Notes: a model not told the origin generated them from the sequence alone. Shown: positions 1 to 8,711, counted from the stretch's first letter. The stretch: 55,996 nt of DNA from SABI01 sp963676605 (GCA_963676605.2 CAXXSP010000014.1:1-55996), one strand, 5' to 3'. Program-made: numbers and translations.

Positions 1-216
1 ATAAGGGACTGATGTTTCTTCGGCCGCTACTACGGCTATTATATCAACCTTACACCGAGTGACCTGAAACTCCTCACCGGTATCCTTGTCATCGTATCAC
101 TTGTCATCGCAAAGACACGGAATGCCGCCAGTACTGCAGACGCCCGTAAGAAGGCTATAAAGAAGAACGAAGCTCTCAGAGCTTCTGGGAAAGAGGGGGG
201 AGAAGATCATGCTTAA
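1..216 (+). CDS. ABC transporter permease, C-terminal fragment
   Basis: Only the last part of this gene lies in the window. From about position 13 the frame reads a hydrophobic end with the motif LTPSDLKLLTG followed by a basic tail, and stops at TAA 214-216. The LTPSDLK-LLT pattern matches the last membrane segment of the CmpB/TrpY-type permeases that work with BMP-like or ABC_sub_bind binding proteins. A stop at 10-12 in this frame implies a one-base frameshift close to the window edge. The ATPase start codon (209-211) overlaps this gene, as expected for two subunits of one importer. The substrate cannot be told; amino acids or aromatic compounds are typical for the family. Confidence 0.6.
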
Positions 217-997
217 GATAGAACAGGTATCGAAGGTCTTCTACCCGGGGACTGTAAATGAGGAAAACGGCTCTCGATTATGTCAATCTCGAGGTGAAGG
301 AAGGGGATTTTGTCACTGTCGTGGGTTCAAACGGCTCAGGAAAGTCCACCTCTTCAATCTGATCGGGGGGACCTTCCCCGTTACCGGGGGGAGGATTCTC
401 CTCAACGGGACAGATGTTACGGCGAAGCCTGAATATAAAAGGCCTTCACCATCGGGAGAATCTTTCAGGACCCGACGATCGGCACAGCCGCTGCGATGTC
501 GATAGAAGACAATATGATCACTGCCTACAAAAAGGGAATGAAGGGACTGAAAATCTCTCTGAATCATGCGAACGGGAACACTTCAGAGAAGAGCTGAAAC
601 AACTCTCCATGGGGCTTGAGAAACCGGTTGAAAGACAATGTCGGGCTCCTCAGCGGAGGACAGCGGCAGGCGCTGACTCTCCTGATGACCGTGCTCAGCA
701 GACCTCAACTCCTTCTGTTGGACGAACACACCGCAGCTCTCGACCCGCGCAATGCGCAGATCGTCATGGACCTTACCACCCAATTCATTGAAAGGTACGA
801 ACTCAGTGCCTGATGGTCACCCATAACATGCAGCATGCGATCGATTACGGCAACCGCCTCATCATGATGGATGAGGGAATATCATCCTCGATCTGAAAGA
901 AGAGGAGAAGAAACATCTCACGGTACCCAAGCTGGTCGAGATGTTCAAGTCTATCAAGAAGAAGGAGTACACCTCTGACGAAGATCTCCTCTCCTGA
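209..997 (+). pseudogene. ABC transporter ATP-binding protein, frameshifted
   Basis: This is the ATPase partner of the preceding permease; it would power import across the inner membrane. Reading across frames gives a full-length ATPase: Walker A GSNGSGKST near 330-350, a Q-loop region near 455, the signature LSGGQRQAL near 650-670, Walker B LLLLDEHTAALDP near 710-745, and the switch histidine in MVTHNMQHA near 815. The Walker B is followed by EH, so the catalytic Glu is present. At least five single-base shifts (near 250, 350, 440, 570 and 810, probably another near 880) break it. Each restores the family sequence when one base is added or removed, and most fall in short G, A or C runs, so sequencing error is more likely than true decay. 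It stops at TGA 995-997. Confidence 0.75.
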
Positions 998-1017
998 CGA
1001 GCTTGGGATGGGAAAAA

Positions 1018-1047
1018 GGTTCAGCGTGCTGCTGAACCCGTTTTTTT
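1018..1047 (+). terminator. intrinsic terminator, probably bidirectional
   Basis: A perfect 8-bp stem, GGTTCAGC (1018-1025) and GCTGAACC (1031-1038), with a 5-nt loop is followed by seven T residues (1041-1047). An A5 run just before the stem gives a T tract on the other strand. It lies between the end of the ABC operon (+) and the end of rsfS (-), so it can stop transcription from both sides. Confidence 0.85.
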
Positions 1048-1065
1048 CTTCTGATATACTGTGGT

Positions 1066-1442
1066 TCAGTTCTTCTCGATCTTCTCGAGGAACTCAACCT
1101 TCTCTGCTGTGGACCAGAGCTTCTCAAGGTTGTAGAACTCTCTCAGTTCCCTTCCCATCAGGTGGATCACGATATCACCGCAGTCGATCAGTTCCCAGCC
1201 GTCATCTCCCACCTGCTTATGGCGGTTGATCACCGTGACGCCTCTTTCATTGAGGAAGTCCCACAGCTCACGGGCAACACCGCGAAGGTGGTCCCAGTGA
1301 GTTGACCGTTGAAATAATGAAGGCATCGGCCCACCCGCTCACTTCACTCACATCAAGGACAACAGTGTCTTCACCCCGTGTGTGTCGGTTACGAACCGGG
1401 CGATCTCCTGTGTATGATCGCTTCTCTCTCTTTATCTATCAT
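1066..1442 (-). pseudogene. rsfS: ribosomal silencing factor RsfS (Iojap), frameshifted
   Basis: RsfS binds ribosomal protein uL14 and blocks joining of the subunits in starved cells. The C-terminal 70 residues are intact (ELWDFLNERGV, DDGWELIDCGDIVIHLM, YNLEKLW), the standard Iojap core. Upstream, other frames continue with VVLDVSEVSGWADAF-IIST, the N-terminal half of the domain, so two or three single-base shifts lie near 1290, 1370 and 1420. The probable start ATG (1440-1442) overlaps the stop of the lipoprotein gene as ATGA. Its place at the end of the obgE-nadD-yqeK cluster is the usual one. Sequencing error is the likely cause of the breaks. Confidence 0.8.
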
Positions 1443-2034
1443 CTATCTGTACTCCTCAGTTCTATCTCTTTGCGTGCACGTGCCAGCCACTCCCGCGTGT
1501 TCCGTTCTATGAGAGTGCTATCACCTCTTCCTGTGAAGAAGATTGCCATCTGATACACCCTCAGAACATACTCCGATTCCCTGTAAAAACTCAAGAGGTC
1601 ACCAGCTTTCATCCCTTCGCGGACCGTCTATATCAAGACTCATCAGGAGAGACTCCGCCTCCTGGGTTGCTGAGACGCTTCACTTCCGTCATCCTCTGGG
1701 CAAAAGTCTGCTTGTCATGTGTCTGATACAATTCCTTCCAGAGATTCCCGGGAGCGGTGACAACCAGGGAGGGAGTGATACCTGACAGCCTTTCCAGAGC
1801 TTCTTCAGGGGTATCTGCTGAATCCCCTGTTTCATAAGTTCTCCCCCTATAGGAGGCAAGGGCGGTGAGAGGCATTGCCGCTATAAGCAGTGTATGATTC
1901 TCAGTGTCTGCCAAGAGGATAGAAGCGAACTGGTCACTTATAAGGAAAACGGGAAAAGCTTCTTCGTCACTGCTGCAGCCAGAAAGTACAAGAGTCAGAA
2001 TCAGGAGAACCGTGATGAGAGAAACAGCTCTCAC
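1439..2034 (-). pseudogene. putative lipoprotein between yqeK and rsfS, frameshifted
   Basis: The N-terminus is a clear lipoprotein signal: a hydrophobic stretch ending in the lipobox LSGC at residues 17-20, so the mature protein should be membrane anchored through Cys20. The body contains SSDEEAFPVFLISDQFASILLA and TPEEALERLSGI. After a frameshift near 1630 the protein continues as REGMKAGDLLSFYRESE and ends EIELRST-DR at TGA 1439-1441, about 195 residues in all. I do not recognise the fold with confidence. In many bacteria a LytR-CpsA-Psr (LCP) wall-linking protein gene sits exactly between yqeK and rsfS, and SDQFASILLADTE resembles the LCP opening, so a divergent, lipid-anchored LCP-like protein is possible. 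Confidence 0.55.
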
Positions 2035-2621
2035 CGGAACGTTCCCCCGTCTATGATAAACCGGTAGGTATCAAAGGTCGTATCGGCGACGTCTCTCTTC
2101 TTCTTCTCGGAATGCTCGAAATGATCTTCAAGCACCCGCTTCAGCAGGTGCTCGATATCGTGTGCGCTGAGCAGCTTCTTCACTTTCTTCTCGTTCATGT
2201 AAGCTCTCTCAAGTTCCATATAGTCGGCGCAGTAGAGAACCGCCCCGAGCAGGCCCATATCTCTCGATCCCAGGGTATGCCAGCGGATAGCTGTGACGAT
2301 ATCTTCGGCTTTCAGGCATTCATGGCTCTGTGCATGGTGAGCTGCCACCGGAGCATGGAGGAGAGACGGCCAGTGTTTCTCTTCACGGGTAAGAGGCACG
2401 GTGATCTCCTTCGCATGGGAGATCAGTTTCTTCTCAGAGACTTCCCGGAACATATCATGATACAGAGCGGCAAGTTCGAGCCGGATACGCTGCTCAGCAT
2501 CAAAGAGGTCATAATGGTGGGAGATCTGGAGAGCCATACGGGCACAGCTTTTCGAATGATGGTACCGTTTCTTTGTGAGTCGTTGTTTTCCCTGTTGTTT
2601 AACGTTCTTTATACAGCTCAT
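2031..2621 (-). CDS. yqeK: YqeK-type HD-domain hydrolase (Ap4A hydrolase family)
   Basis: YqeK proteins are small HD-domain metal enzymes that cleave diadenosine tetraphosphate symmetrically. The metal ligands are visible in order: RYHHS near the N-terminus, LYHDM (the HD pair), LLHAPVAAHHAQ and RWHTLG, then YCADYMEL supplying the last Asp. The start is taken at the ATG at 2619-2621 (MSCIKNVKQQ), which gives the usual short N-terminal helix before KKRYHHS; it overlaps the end of nadD by 23 nt. An upstream in-frame codon at 2639 would add six hydrophobic residues and is less likely. It ends a few bases inside the lipoprotein gene. The C-terminus is about 15 residues longer than many homologues. 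Confidence 0.85.
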   Translation of the reverse strand: MSCIKNVKQQGKQRLTKKRYHHSKSCARMALQISHHYDLFDAEQRIRLELAALYHDMFREVSEKKLISHAKEITVPLTREEKHWPSLLHAPVAAHHAQSHECLKAEDIVTAIRWHTLGSRDMGLLGAVLYCADYMELERAYMNEKKVKKLLSAHDIEHLLKRVLEDHFEHSEKKKRDVADTTFDTYRFIIDGGTFR

Positions 2622-3213
2622 AATCAAGAATATAATCAATCACCCCGTCACTCAGCATCATCTGAAGTTCCTGGATATCTCCCTTGGGAGAATGAAGCAT
2701 CTCCCTGATATGCGTGGAGGAACACTCGACAGGTTCGACGCTGATCCATTCGCCGTCTACGCCGTCAGGCAGGTGCTTCCCCTGTTCCCTTGTTACCACA
2801 AGAACATGAACGAGGGGGAAAAGGTCTTCCGCACGGTACCAGGAGGGGAGGTCCTCAACGAGGTCATCGCCCATGACCACTCCCAGTGTACCATCGATAT
2901 CATATCTCTGATAGATATCAACGACGCTCACGTAGGTATAGCTTTCGGTTTCCCGGGTAAGCTCACAGGTATCGATGACGATCTCCAATTCCCTGTCCTC
3001 GGGATAGAAGGTGTGGTAATCATCGATTGCGATATGAAGGAGGTCGAGCCGCTGCTCATTGGTTATTTCTTTCTCATACTCTTTATGAACCGGATGTTTA
3101 GCCGGAAGGATTATGATTCGTTCATAATCGGTTCGTTCTGCTATGGTATGAAGGAGAAACAGGTGCCCGAGGTGGACAGGATTGAACGTGCCGCCGAATA
3201 TGAGAGTCTTCAC
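2599..3213 (-). CDS. nadD: nicotinate-nucleotide adenylyltransferase
   Basis: NadD joins nicotinic acid mononucleotide to ATP, giving deamido-NAD, the penultimate step of NAD synthesis in the cytoplasm. The nucleotidyltransferase signature GGTFNPVHLGH is at residues 8-18, and the closing motif SSTHIREML is near residue 170, both as in known NadD proteins. At 204 residues it has the normal length. Its start codon overlaps the obgE stop (ATGA at 3210-3213), so the two are likely coupled in translation, and its end overlaps yqeK. The obgE-nadD-yqeK order is widely conserved. Confidence 0.95.
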   Translation of the reverse strand: MKTLIFGGTFNPVHLGHLFLLHTIAERTDYERIIILPAKHPVHKEYEKEITNEQRLDLLHIAIDDYHTFYPEDRELEIVIDTCELTRETESYTYVSVVDIYQRYDIDGTLGVVMGDDLVEDLPSWYRAEDLFPLVHVLVVTREQGKHLPDGVDGEWISVEPVECSSTHIREMLHSPKGDIQELQMMLSDGVIDYILDYELYKER

Positions 3214-4259
3214 GCCTCTGTCCTGTATTCAGCATCGGTGTTCACCACAGTGGTAAAACCTGTTTCACTCTTCTCCTCTTTCTTCTCTGCGATCCGTATA
3301 AAGGCTTCCTTCACTTCCTGCAGTCCTTCACCGCTCATATTAGAAAGGGGAAGCACCGGAACATCCGTAATGGATTCAATCAGGGAGGAGAAGGCCTCTT
3401 CCGTGTCGGGAATATCTGTCTTCGTCCCTATGACGATGTGAGGTTTCTCGATCAGTTCAGGCGCATAGGAGGCAAGCTCGCTGCGCAGGGTCTGATAATG
3501 AGACAGTGCATCTCCGTCGCTGAGATCGATGAAGAAGGCAAGGGCCGTTGTCCGCGATATATGGCGGAGGAACTTGAATCCCATCCCTTTTCCCTCACTC
3601 GCTCCTTCGATGATTCCGGGGATGTCGGCAAGGACGATATCCTTGTCTCCGTACCGGAGCATACCGAGCTGGGGGATTTTCGTAGTAAACGGATACCCTG
3701 CAACCTTCGTCCGTGCGTTCGTGAGATTATTAAGGAGTGAGGACTTTCCCGCATTCGGGAAGCCTACAAATCCGATATCTGCAATAATGAGGAGTTCTAC
3801 ACCAATTCTGAGCTCGTCACCCTTCTCGCCGGGCTGTGCAAACCGTGGGGTTTGCCGGGTGGAACTTTTAAAGTGCCAGTTCCCCTGCCCTCCACGTCCG
3901 CCCTTCAGCAGGGTATAGGAATCAAGACCCGTCAGGTCCTTGATTATACGTCCCGTCTCGGGATCCTTGAGGACTGTTCCGGGGGGAACAGGTATGATCA
4001 TATCGTTCCCGTCACGGCCGAAACACCTGACAGATCTGCCGGGGTGTCCGTTTTCCGCCCTGAAGGAACGTATTTTCTTGAGATGTGCGAGGGTACGGAG
4101 ATTATCCTTTACGACAAAGACGACGTCTCCCCCCTTTCCTCCGTCACCGCCGTCGGGACCGCCCTTCGGGATATATTTCTCTCTACGGAAGGAAACACAA
4201 CCGTTGCCTCCGTTTCCGGAGGCAACTTCTATATAGGTTTCATCTGAAAATCCAAACAT
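3210..4259 (-). CDS. obgE: GTPase ObgE (50S assembly, cell cycle)
   Basis: Obg is a ribosome-associated GTPase acting in late 50S assembly and growth control. The N-terminal Obg fold is glycine-rich (GGNGG, GGDGGKGGDVVF) up to about residue 158. The G domain follows with the P-loop GFPNAGKSS, switch II motif DIPGIIEGASEGKG, and the base-recognition motif GTKTD. The C-terminus is short, without a clear Obg C-terminal (OCT) domain, and ends in a charged tail. Length 349. It follows rpmA by about 35 nt and precedes nadD with an ATGA overlap. Confidence 0.96.
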   Translation of the reverse strand: MFGFSDETYIEVASGNGGNGCVSFRREKYIPKGGPDGGDGGKGGDVVFVVKDNLRTLAHLKKIRSFRAENGHPGRSVRCFGRDGNDMIIPVPPGTVLKDPETGRIIKDLTGLDSYTLLKGGRGGQGNWHFKSSTRQTPRFAQPGEKGDELRIGVELLIIADIGFVGFPNAGKSSLLNNLTNARTKVAGYPFTTKIPQLGMLRYGDKDIVLADIPGIIEGASEGKGMGFKFLRHISRTTALAFFIDLSDGDALSHYQTLRSELASYAPELIEKPHIVIGTKTDIPDTEEAFSSLIESITDVPVLPLSNMSGEGLQEVKEAFIRIAEKKEEKSETGFTTVVNTDAEYRTEA

Positions 4260-4294
4260 GTATCGTCTCTGACAATTCGAGAATTCGGGAAAGA

Positions 4295-4546
4295 CTATTC
4301 TGCGATGATTCTCACATACTTGCGATTATTACGAGTATGGAAGTCAACTTTTCCTGCAGACTTTGCAAAGAGGGTATAGTCTCTTCCGCATCCGACGAGA
4401 TCGCCGGCATGGAAAGTATTTCCGTGCTGTCTTACGATGATTTCACCGGCCTTTACTTCCTGACCGCCGAATCTTTTCACACCAAGTCTCTGAGACCGTG
4501 AGTCTCTGCCGTTCTTACTTGAACCGCCACCTTTCTTATGTGCCAT
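4295..4546 (-). CDS. rpmA: 50S ribosomal protein bL27
   Basis: This is ribosomal protein bL27, whose N-terminus reaches the peptidyl transferase centre. The start MAHKKGGGSSKNGRDS is the mature-type N-terminus, with no cleavable extension of the Firmicutes kind. QRLGVKRFGGQ and GEIIVRQHGNTFHAG are signature segments. It has 83 residues, a normal length. It lies 11 nt after rplU; there is no Prp protease gene between them, which fits the lack of a cleavable N-terminus. Confidence 0.97.
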   Translation of the reverse strand: MAHKKGGGSSKNGRDSRSQRLGVKRFGGQEVKAGEIIVRQHGNTFHAGDLVGCGRDYTLFAKSAGKVDFHTRNNRKYVRIIAE

Positions 4547-4557
4547 CTGAAAACTCC

Positions 4558-4869
4558 TTACGCGTTGATCTTCTTTACAGTGATCGTCGAATATTTCTCA
4601 CGATGTCCCTGGGTTCTGCGGTATCCCTTACGTCTGTTGAACTTGAATACCTTGATCTTCTTACCTTTCACGATATCGTCAACGGTAACAACAACCTGAG
4701 CGCCATCCACATAGGGAGTTCCGAATTTGGAATTTTCACCATCACCCACGGCGACAACCGTGTCGAAGGTCAGCTCATTACCACTCTCGACACCGAGCTG
4801 GTCTACCTGAAGGGTTTCACCCTCCTGAGCCTTATACTGCTTTCCTTTAATCTCTACCAGTGCGTACAT
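4558..4869 (-). CDS. rplU: 50S ribosomal protein bL21
   Basis: bL21 binds 23S rRNA near bL20. The N-terminus MYALVEIKGKQYKAQEG and the C-terminal KRRKGYRR-TQGHRE stretch are typical, and 103 residues is the normal size. It is the first gene of the rplU-rpmA-obgE-nadD-yqeK-lipoprotein-rsfS cluster. A ribosome binding site AAGGATGT sits 6-7 nt before the ATG, and a good promoter lies about 35 nt upstream. Confidence 0.97.
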   Translation of the reverse strand: MYALVEIKGKQYKAQEGETLQVDQLGVESGNELTFDTVVAVGDGENSKFGTPYVDGAQVVVTVDDIVKGKKIKVFKFNRRKGYRRTQGHREKYSTITVKKINA

Positions 4870-4903
4870 GTTAATACATCCTTATCAAAAATATGCAGTG
4901 TCT

Positions 4904-4932
4904 CTTATATCACACAAGAATAATTATTACAA
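4904..4932 (-). promoter_or_regulatory. promoter of the rplU operon
   Basis: On the minus strand TTGTAA (4927-4932) is followed after 17 nt by TATAAG (4904-4909), a good sigma70-type pair. It would start an mRNA with a leader of about 25-30 nt carrying the AAGGATG ribosome binding site of rplU. Confidence 0.65.
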
Positions 4933-4972
4933 GTGGGGACAGCATGTTGCTTCCGCAAAATAGCTTACCACT

Positions 4973-6745
4973 CTACATGGACTGAAGGAAGGGAATTCCG
5001 ACCAGCCCATATGCATTCTTGAGAACCTGTAAAACCATTGTCACGAGGGCGACCCTCGCTACAACCTGTTCCTTCTTCTCTCCCTTGAGGACAGCATGAT
5101 CATGGTAATATCTGCTGAAAGTCCTGGAGAGATCGTAGAGGAAGCTGGTGATCACAGAGGGATTGTACTCCTCAGCTGCCTGAGCTACGAGTGAAGGATA
5201 GATCGCTATCATCTTGATGAGCTCCCGCTCATCCTTGACTGTCAGGAATGATGAGTCGAAAGCCGTATCAGCATACCCATCTTTCATCTGCTCCCATTTG
5301 GAGAGCATGCTGCTGATCCGTGCCCCCATGTACTGGAGATAGGGACCGGTATTTCCGTTGAAGGAGATCGAATCTGCAGGATTGAAAACCATATCCTTCA
5401 TGGGAGAGGGCTGAAGAAGATAATAATTCAGCGCTCCGCGGGCTATCTTCTCGCTCACATCGTCGATATCACCGACTTCCTGCTCTCTGTTCTTCGCGAT
5501 AATCTCTTCCTTCGCGAGAGCTGTGAGGGAGGCGAACAGGTCATCGGCATCAACGACTGTTCCCTCTCTGCTCTTCATCTTTCCGTCAGGCAGGTTCACC
5601 ATGCCGTAGGAGAGGTGATAGAGGTTCTCAGCCCACTCATACCCGAGTTTGCTGAGAACATGGAACAGAACCTTGAAGTGGTAGGCCTGCTCGCTGGCCA
5701 CCACGTAGATCAGGGAATCGAACGGCCATTTCTCATGGCGCTGAATTGCTGTTCCGATATCCTGGGTAAGATAGAGGCTGGTACCGTCTTTTCTCAGGAG
5801 GACCTTCTTGTCGAGGTTGATCTCCTCGAGGTCTATCCAGATGGAGGAATCCTCCTCCCGGTAGAACACTCCGTCTTCAAGCCCTTTGAGGATCTTGTCC
5901 TTACCGAGCATGTAGGTGTTACTCTCGTAGTAATAGGTATCGAAACTCACTCCGGTATTCCGGTAAGTCTCTTCAATTCCCTCTATAGTCCACCTGTTCA
6001 TCAGGTTCCAGAGTTCAAGGATCTCAGGGTCTCCCTCTTCCCAGCTTCTGAGCATTGCCTGAGCCTGAGAAAGAGCTGTGGGGTCTTCCTTCTCCCATGC
6101 CGCGTAGCGGACATAGTATTTTCCCACTAGGTGGTCACCCTTGATTCCCGAACTTTCGGGAGTCTCTCCGTTCCCGAATTTCTGATATGCAAGCATCGAC
6201 TTGCAGATGTGGATACCTCTGTTATTGATGAGGTTCACCTTCTGCACATCGGCTCCGTTCGCCTTGAGGATATGGGAGATACTCTCTCCGATCGCATCGT
6301 TTCTCAGGTGTCCGAGATGGAGGGGTTTATTGGTGTTGGGACAGCTGAATTCAACCATCACGCGCTTACCGCTTAAAGAATCGGTATGGCCGTAGGTTTC
6401 ACCATCAGCGTCGACTTTCTTCTTCAGCGAAGCTGCGAGTGATACGGTATCTATGAAGATATTGAGGTAAGGGCCGCTGGGCAGGATCGAGTCTTCTTTC
6501 ACACCCTCGAGCTTCTTCACCCGTTCGGCGAGGTCTCCCACTATATTCTGAGGGGAGGTTCGCATCACTTTCGCATAGGGGAACAGAGGAAAGGCAAGGT
6601 CTCCCATGTCGGGATTAGGCGGTGTCTGCACGACCAGTTCGCCTGCGGTCTCTACGGGGTCTCCGTCAAATCCCTTCTCTGCTGCGATAAGCCGTAGCTG
6701 CTCTTCAAGAAGATTCTTCCAATATTCCTTTACCTGCTGATACAT
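4973..6745 (-). CDS. argS: arginyl-tRNA synthetase
   Basis: ArgRS charges tRNA-Arg with arginine. The class I signature HLGH is in SCPNTNKPLHLGHLRND, the KMSKS-equivalent is KMKSREG, and the C-terminal anticodon-binding domain (LYDLSRTFSRYYHDH) is complete. The start is taken at ATG 6743-6745 (MYQQVKEYW), because TTTGGAGA (6751-6758) lies 5-6 nt before it; a TTG seven codons upstream lies before this ribosome binding site. Length about 590. The gene is divergent from cysE and has its own promoter. Confidence 0.96.
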   Translation of the reverse strand: MYQQVKEYWKNLLEEQLRLIAAEKGFDGDPVETAGELVVQTPPNPDMGDLAFPLFPYAKVMRTSPQNIVGDLAERVKKLEGVKEDSILPSGPYLNIFIDTVSLAASLKKKVDADGETYGHTDSLSGKRVMVEFSCPNTNKPLHLGHLRNDAIGESISHILKANGADVQKVNLINNRGIHICKSMLAYQKFGNGETPESSGIKGDHLVGKYYVRYAAWEKEDPTALSQAQAMLRSWEEGDPEILELWNLMNRWTIEGIEETYRNTGVSFDTYYYESNTYMLGKDKILKGLEDGVFYREEDSSIWIDLEEINLDKKVLLRKDGTSLYLTQDIGTAIQRHEKWPFDSLIYVVASEQAYHFKVLFHVLSKLGYEWAENLYHLSYGMVNLPDGKMKSREGTVVDADDLFASLTALAKEEIIAKNREQEVGDIDDVSEKIARGALNYYLLQPSPMKDMVFNPADSISFNGNTGPYLQYMGARISSMLSKWEQMKDGYADTAFDSSFLTVKDERELIKMIAIYPSLVAQAAEEYNPSVITSFLYDLSRTFSRYYHDHAVLKGEKKEQVVARVALVTMVLQVLKNAYGLVGIPFLQSM

Positions 6746-6798
6746 ACCAGTCTCCAAACTATTCAATTCTTGTGTGCACGGGTAATTCCTGCACCTGC

Positions 6799-6828
6799 AC
6801 TATACAGACAAGGACAAGTGAGTTTCAA
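6799..6828 (-). promoter_or_regulatory. promoter of argS
   Basis: TTGAAA (6823-6828, minus strand), 18 nt spacer and TATAGT (6799-6804). The predicted leader is about 45-50 nt and includes the argS ribosome binding site, so this gene has a normal leader, in contrast to the divergent cysE. Confidence 0.55.
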
Positions 6829-6843
6829 GTGATACCCGCCATC

Positions 6844-6872
6844 TTGTGTAAATTCTCCCTGAAAGGTATGCT
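6844..6872 (+). promoter_or_regulatory. promoter of cysE, -10 box 6 nt from the ATG
   Basis: TTGTGT (6844-6849), 17 nt spacer, TATGCT (6867-6872), then only ttcatc before the ATG at 6879. Transcription usually begins about 7 nt after the -10 box, here at the A of the ATG, so the mRNA should be leaderless. GAAAGG lies inside the spacer, upstream of the predicted start of the RNA. Confidence 0.6.
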
Positions 6873-6878
6873 TTCATC

Positions 6879-7805
6879 ATGAAACGGAAACACTTCGATA
6901 TTACACCATTCATCCCCGACTACCTGAAGAGCTTCGAGAGATTCGAGAAATCCGCATTCATCTCGTTCCGCCCCGCTCCGCAGAAATCGGTGATAGAAGA
7001 AATCATAGCAGATATATTTGAACTTCTCTTCCCCGGAAGATCAGGAAACAGCGTACTGAACAGGCATTCGGTCGTTGACGTGGTCACCTCCCTGATGGAG
7101 AAGGTCGCTGTAGAGCTGGAACAACAGCTCTTCCTCGCCTGGTTCTACGAAAACCCGCTTTCCCTGAGTGATGATGAGACGCAGCACTATTCAGAGCTTG
7201 CTCACCAGACGATCCTTGACCTTCTGAAGGATCTTCCCCAGCTGAGAATCATGATGAAGGAAGATGCGGAGAGCGCGCTCGAGGGGGACCCTGCGGCACG
7301 CTCCATCCATGAGGTCATCCTCTCCTACCCCGGCGTATGCGCGATCACGATGCACAGGATCAGCCATTTCCTCTTCGAGAAGAAAGTTCCGCTCATCCCG
7401 CGTATGATCGGAGAACTCATTCATACCCAGACAGGTATCGATATCCACCCGGGTGCAACGATCGGGAGATCGCTGTTCATCGACCACGGTACCGGTGTAG
7501 TTATCGGTGAAACGACGGTGATCGGAGACCATGTGAAGATCTATCAGGGTGTGACCCTCGGAGCACTCAGTTTTCCCAAGGACAGCTGCGGAGCGCTGAT
7601 CAAGGGAGCGAAGAGGCACCCGAGTGTAGGAGACTATGTGACGGTCTACGCGAACGCGACGATCCTCGGTGATATCACGATCGGAGATCACACGATCATC
7701 GGTTCGAGTGCATGGGTTCATAACAGTGTTCCTGCAAACTCTTTTGTTCAGAATGAGGATCCGAGAACGATCATACGTGAAAGAAAAGCAAAGCCTCAGC
7801 GCTGA
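6879..7805 (+). CDS. cysE: serine O-acetyltransferase
   Basis: CysE acetylates L-serine with acetyl-CoA, the first step of cysteine synthesis in the cytoplasm. An all-helical N-terminal part (residues 1-170) leads into the left-handed beta-helix made of hexapeptide repeats: IDIHPGATIGRSLFIDHGTGVVIGE, then YQGVTLGALSFPK and RHPSVGDYVTVYANATILGDITIGDH. The HPGATIG and DHGTGVVIGE segments hold the catalytic His and substrate-binding residues. At 308 residues it is of the longer EpsC-like kind. The 3' end overlaps the convergent AraC gene by 10 nt. It starts at an ATG only 6 nt after a -10 box. Confidence 0.95.
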   Translation: MKRKHFDITPFIPDYLKSFERFEKSAFISFRPAPQKSVIEEIIADIFELLFPGRSGNSVLNRHSVVDVVTSLMEKVAVELEQQLFLAWFYENPLSLSDDETQHYSELAHQTILDLLKDLPQLRIMMKEDAESALEGDPAARSIHEVILSYPGVCAITMHRISHFLFEKKVPLIPRMIGELIHTQTGIDIHPGATIGRSLFIDHGTGVVIGETTVIGDHVKIYQGVTLGALSFPKDSCGALIKGAKRHPSVGDYVTVYANATILGDITIGDHTIIGSSAWVHNSVPANSFVQNEDPRTIIRERKAKPQR

Positions 7806-8533
7806 CGGATCATGTGGATGTACTCGGTGGGAGTCTGTTCACAATACCGTTTGAATACCTTTGAGAAGTAGTTGCTATCGGTGAAACCGAGACGTCTTGC
7901 GACTTCCTTTACAGAGACTTCCCCTCCCTCGAAGTAGAGCTTCGCAAGAGCCATCCGCTGACGCGAGACATACTCGGGAATACTCATCCCTGTCTCTTTC
8001 TTGAATTTTCTTGAGATATGGGAGATATGTGCACTGTGCATCCTCCCCAGGTCATCGATCTTCACGTCCTCGCTGAGGTGAACGGTCAGGTAGGTGACGA
8101 TATCACGTATCATGGGAGAGTAAGAGGAAACGGAGAATTCGAGTACCGATCTCGCGTACTCAAGGGCGATTCTGCTGTACAGCACTTCATCGAGAAAGTC
8201 TACGGAGACAGCATGCTCGATCATCAGAAGGAACTTGTTCTCGATGGTATAGAGATAGAGACTCTGAAGACTCCCCTGCCGTGCAGCCTGACAGCACAGA
8301 GCATTGAAGGCGATCAGATGGTTCTTGCAGCATCTCAGAGCCTTTGAAGGAACCGTATTCCCGTCACAGCACTGACGCCCAGCACTCCCCCTCCGGTAGG
8401 AGAGCACTTCTTCCACCTGATAGGGGTTTCCCCACTTGATGGCGTGCAGGATCTCGCTCTCGATCTCGTATTCGCGTTCGATCTGAATGAGATTCAGATT
8501 CTCAGGCACCTTGAATTTCGGTTCTTCATTCAT
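7796..8533 (-). CDS. AraC-family transcriptional regulator
   Basis: The C-terminal 100 residues form an AraC DNA-binding domain with two helix-turn-helix motifs: IDDLGRMHSAHISHISRKFK and VKEVARRLGFTDSNYFSKVF, ending QTPTEYI. The N-terminal part resembles the YesN/YSIRK-type sensor region (NHLIAFNALCCQAARQGSL) and not a cupin. It has pairs of cysteines (QCC, RCC, LCC) between residues 54 and 82 that could bind metal or sense redox state; this is inference. It is divergent from an SDR gene of hexuronate metabolism and may control it. A short upstream frame of 18 codons (MKADLSVGG...) ends on the start codon as ATGA, perhaps a coupling ORF. Confidence 0.85.
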   Translation of the reverse strand: MNEEPKFKVPENLNLIQIEREYEIESEILHAIKWGNPYQVEEVLSYRRGSAGRQCCDGNTVPSKALRCCKNHLIAFNALCCQAARQGSLQSLYLYTIENKFLLMIEHAVSVDFLDEVLYSRIALEYARSVLEFSVSSYSPMIRDIVTYLTVHLSEDVKIDDLGRMHSAHISHISRKFKKETGMSIPEYVSRQRMALAKLYFEGGEVSVKEVARRLGFTDSNYFSKVFKRYCEQTPTEYIHMIRQR

Positions 8534-8711
8534 GCTATTACTCTCTCATCTTCCTGACTCCCTCCTACGGAGAGATCAGCCTTCATCGTACATCCAGTGA
8601 ACGAATTAGTAAAGGAGAGAAGGAAATATATCTCATAAAAACAGACAGAACGGCCTTCTTCTGGTAATTTTCTCGTGTCCAAAAAGTTCTGTACACTGAA
8701 TACTTCTGACT

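Noticed and set aside
2575..3441. A 288-codon open frame on the + strand opposite nadD and obgE
   Set aside because: nadD and obgE on the other strand match their families along their full length; the + frame has no ribosome binding site and no family motif.
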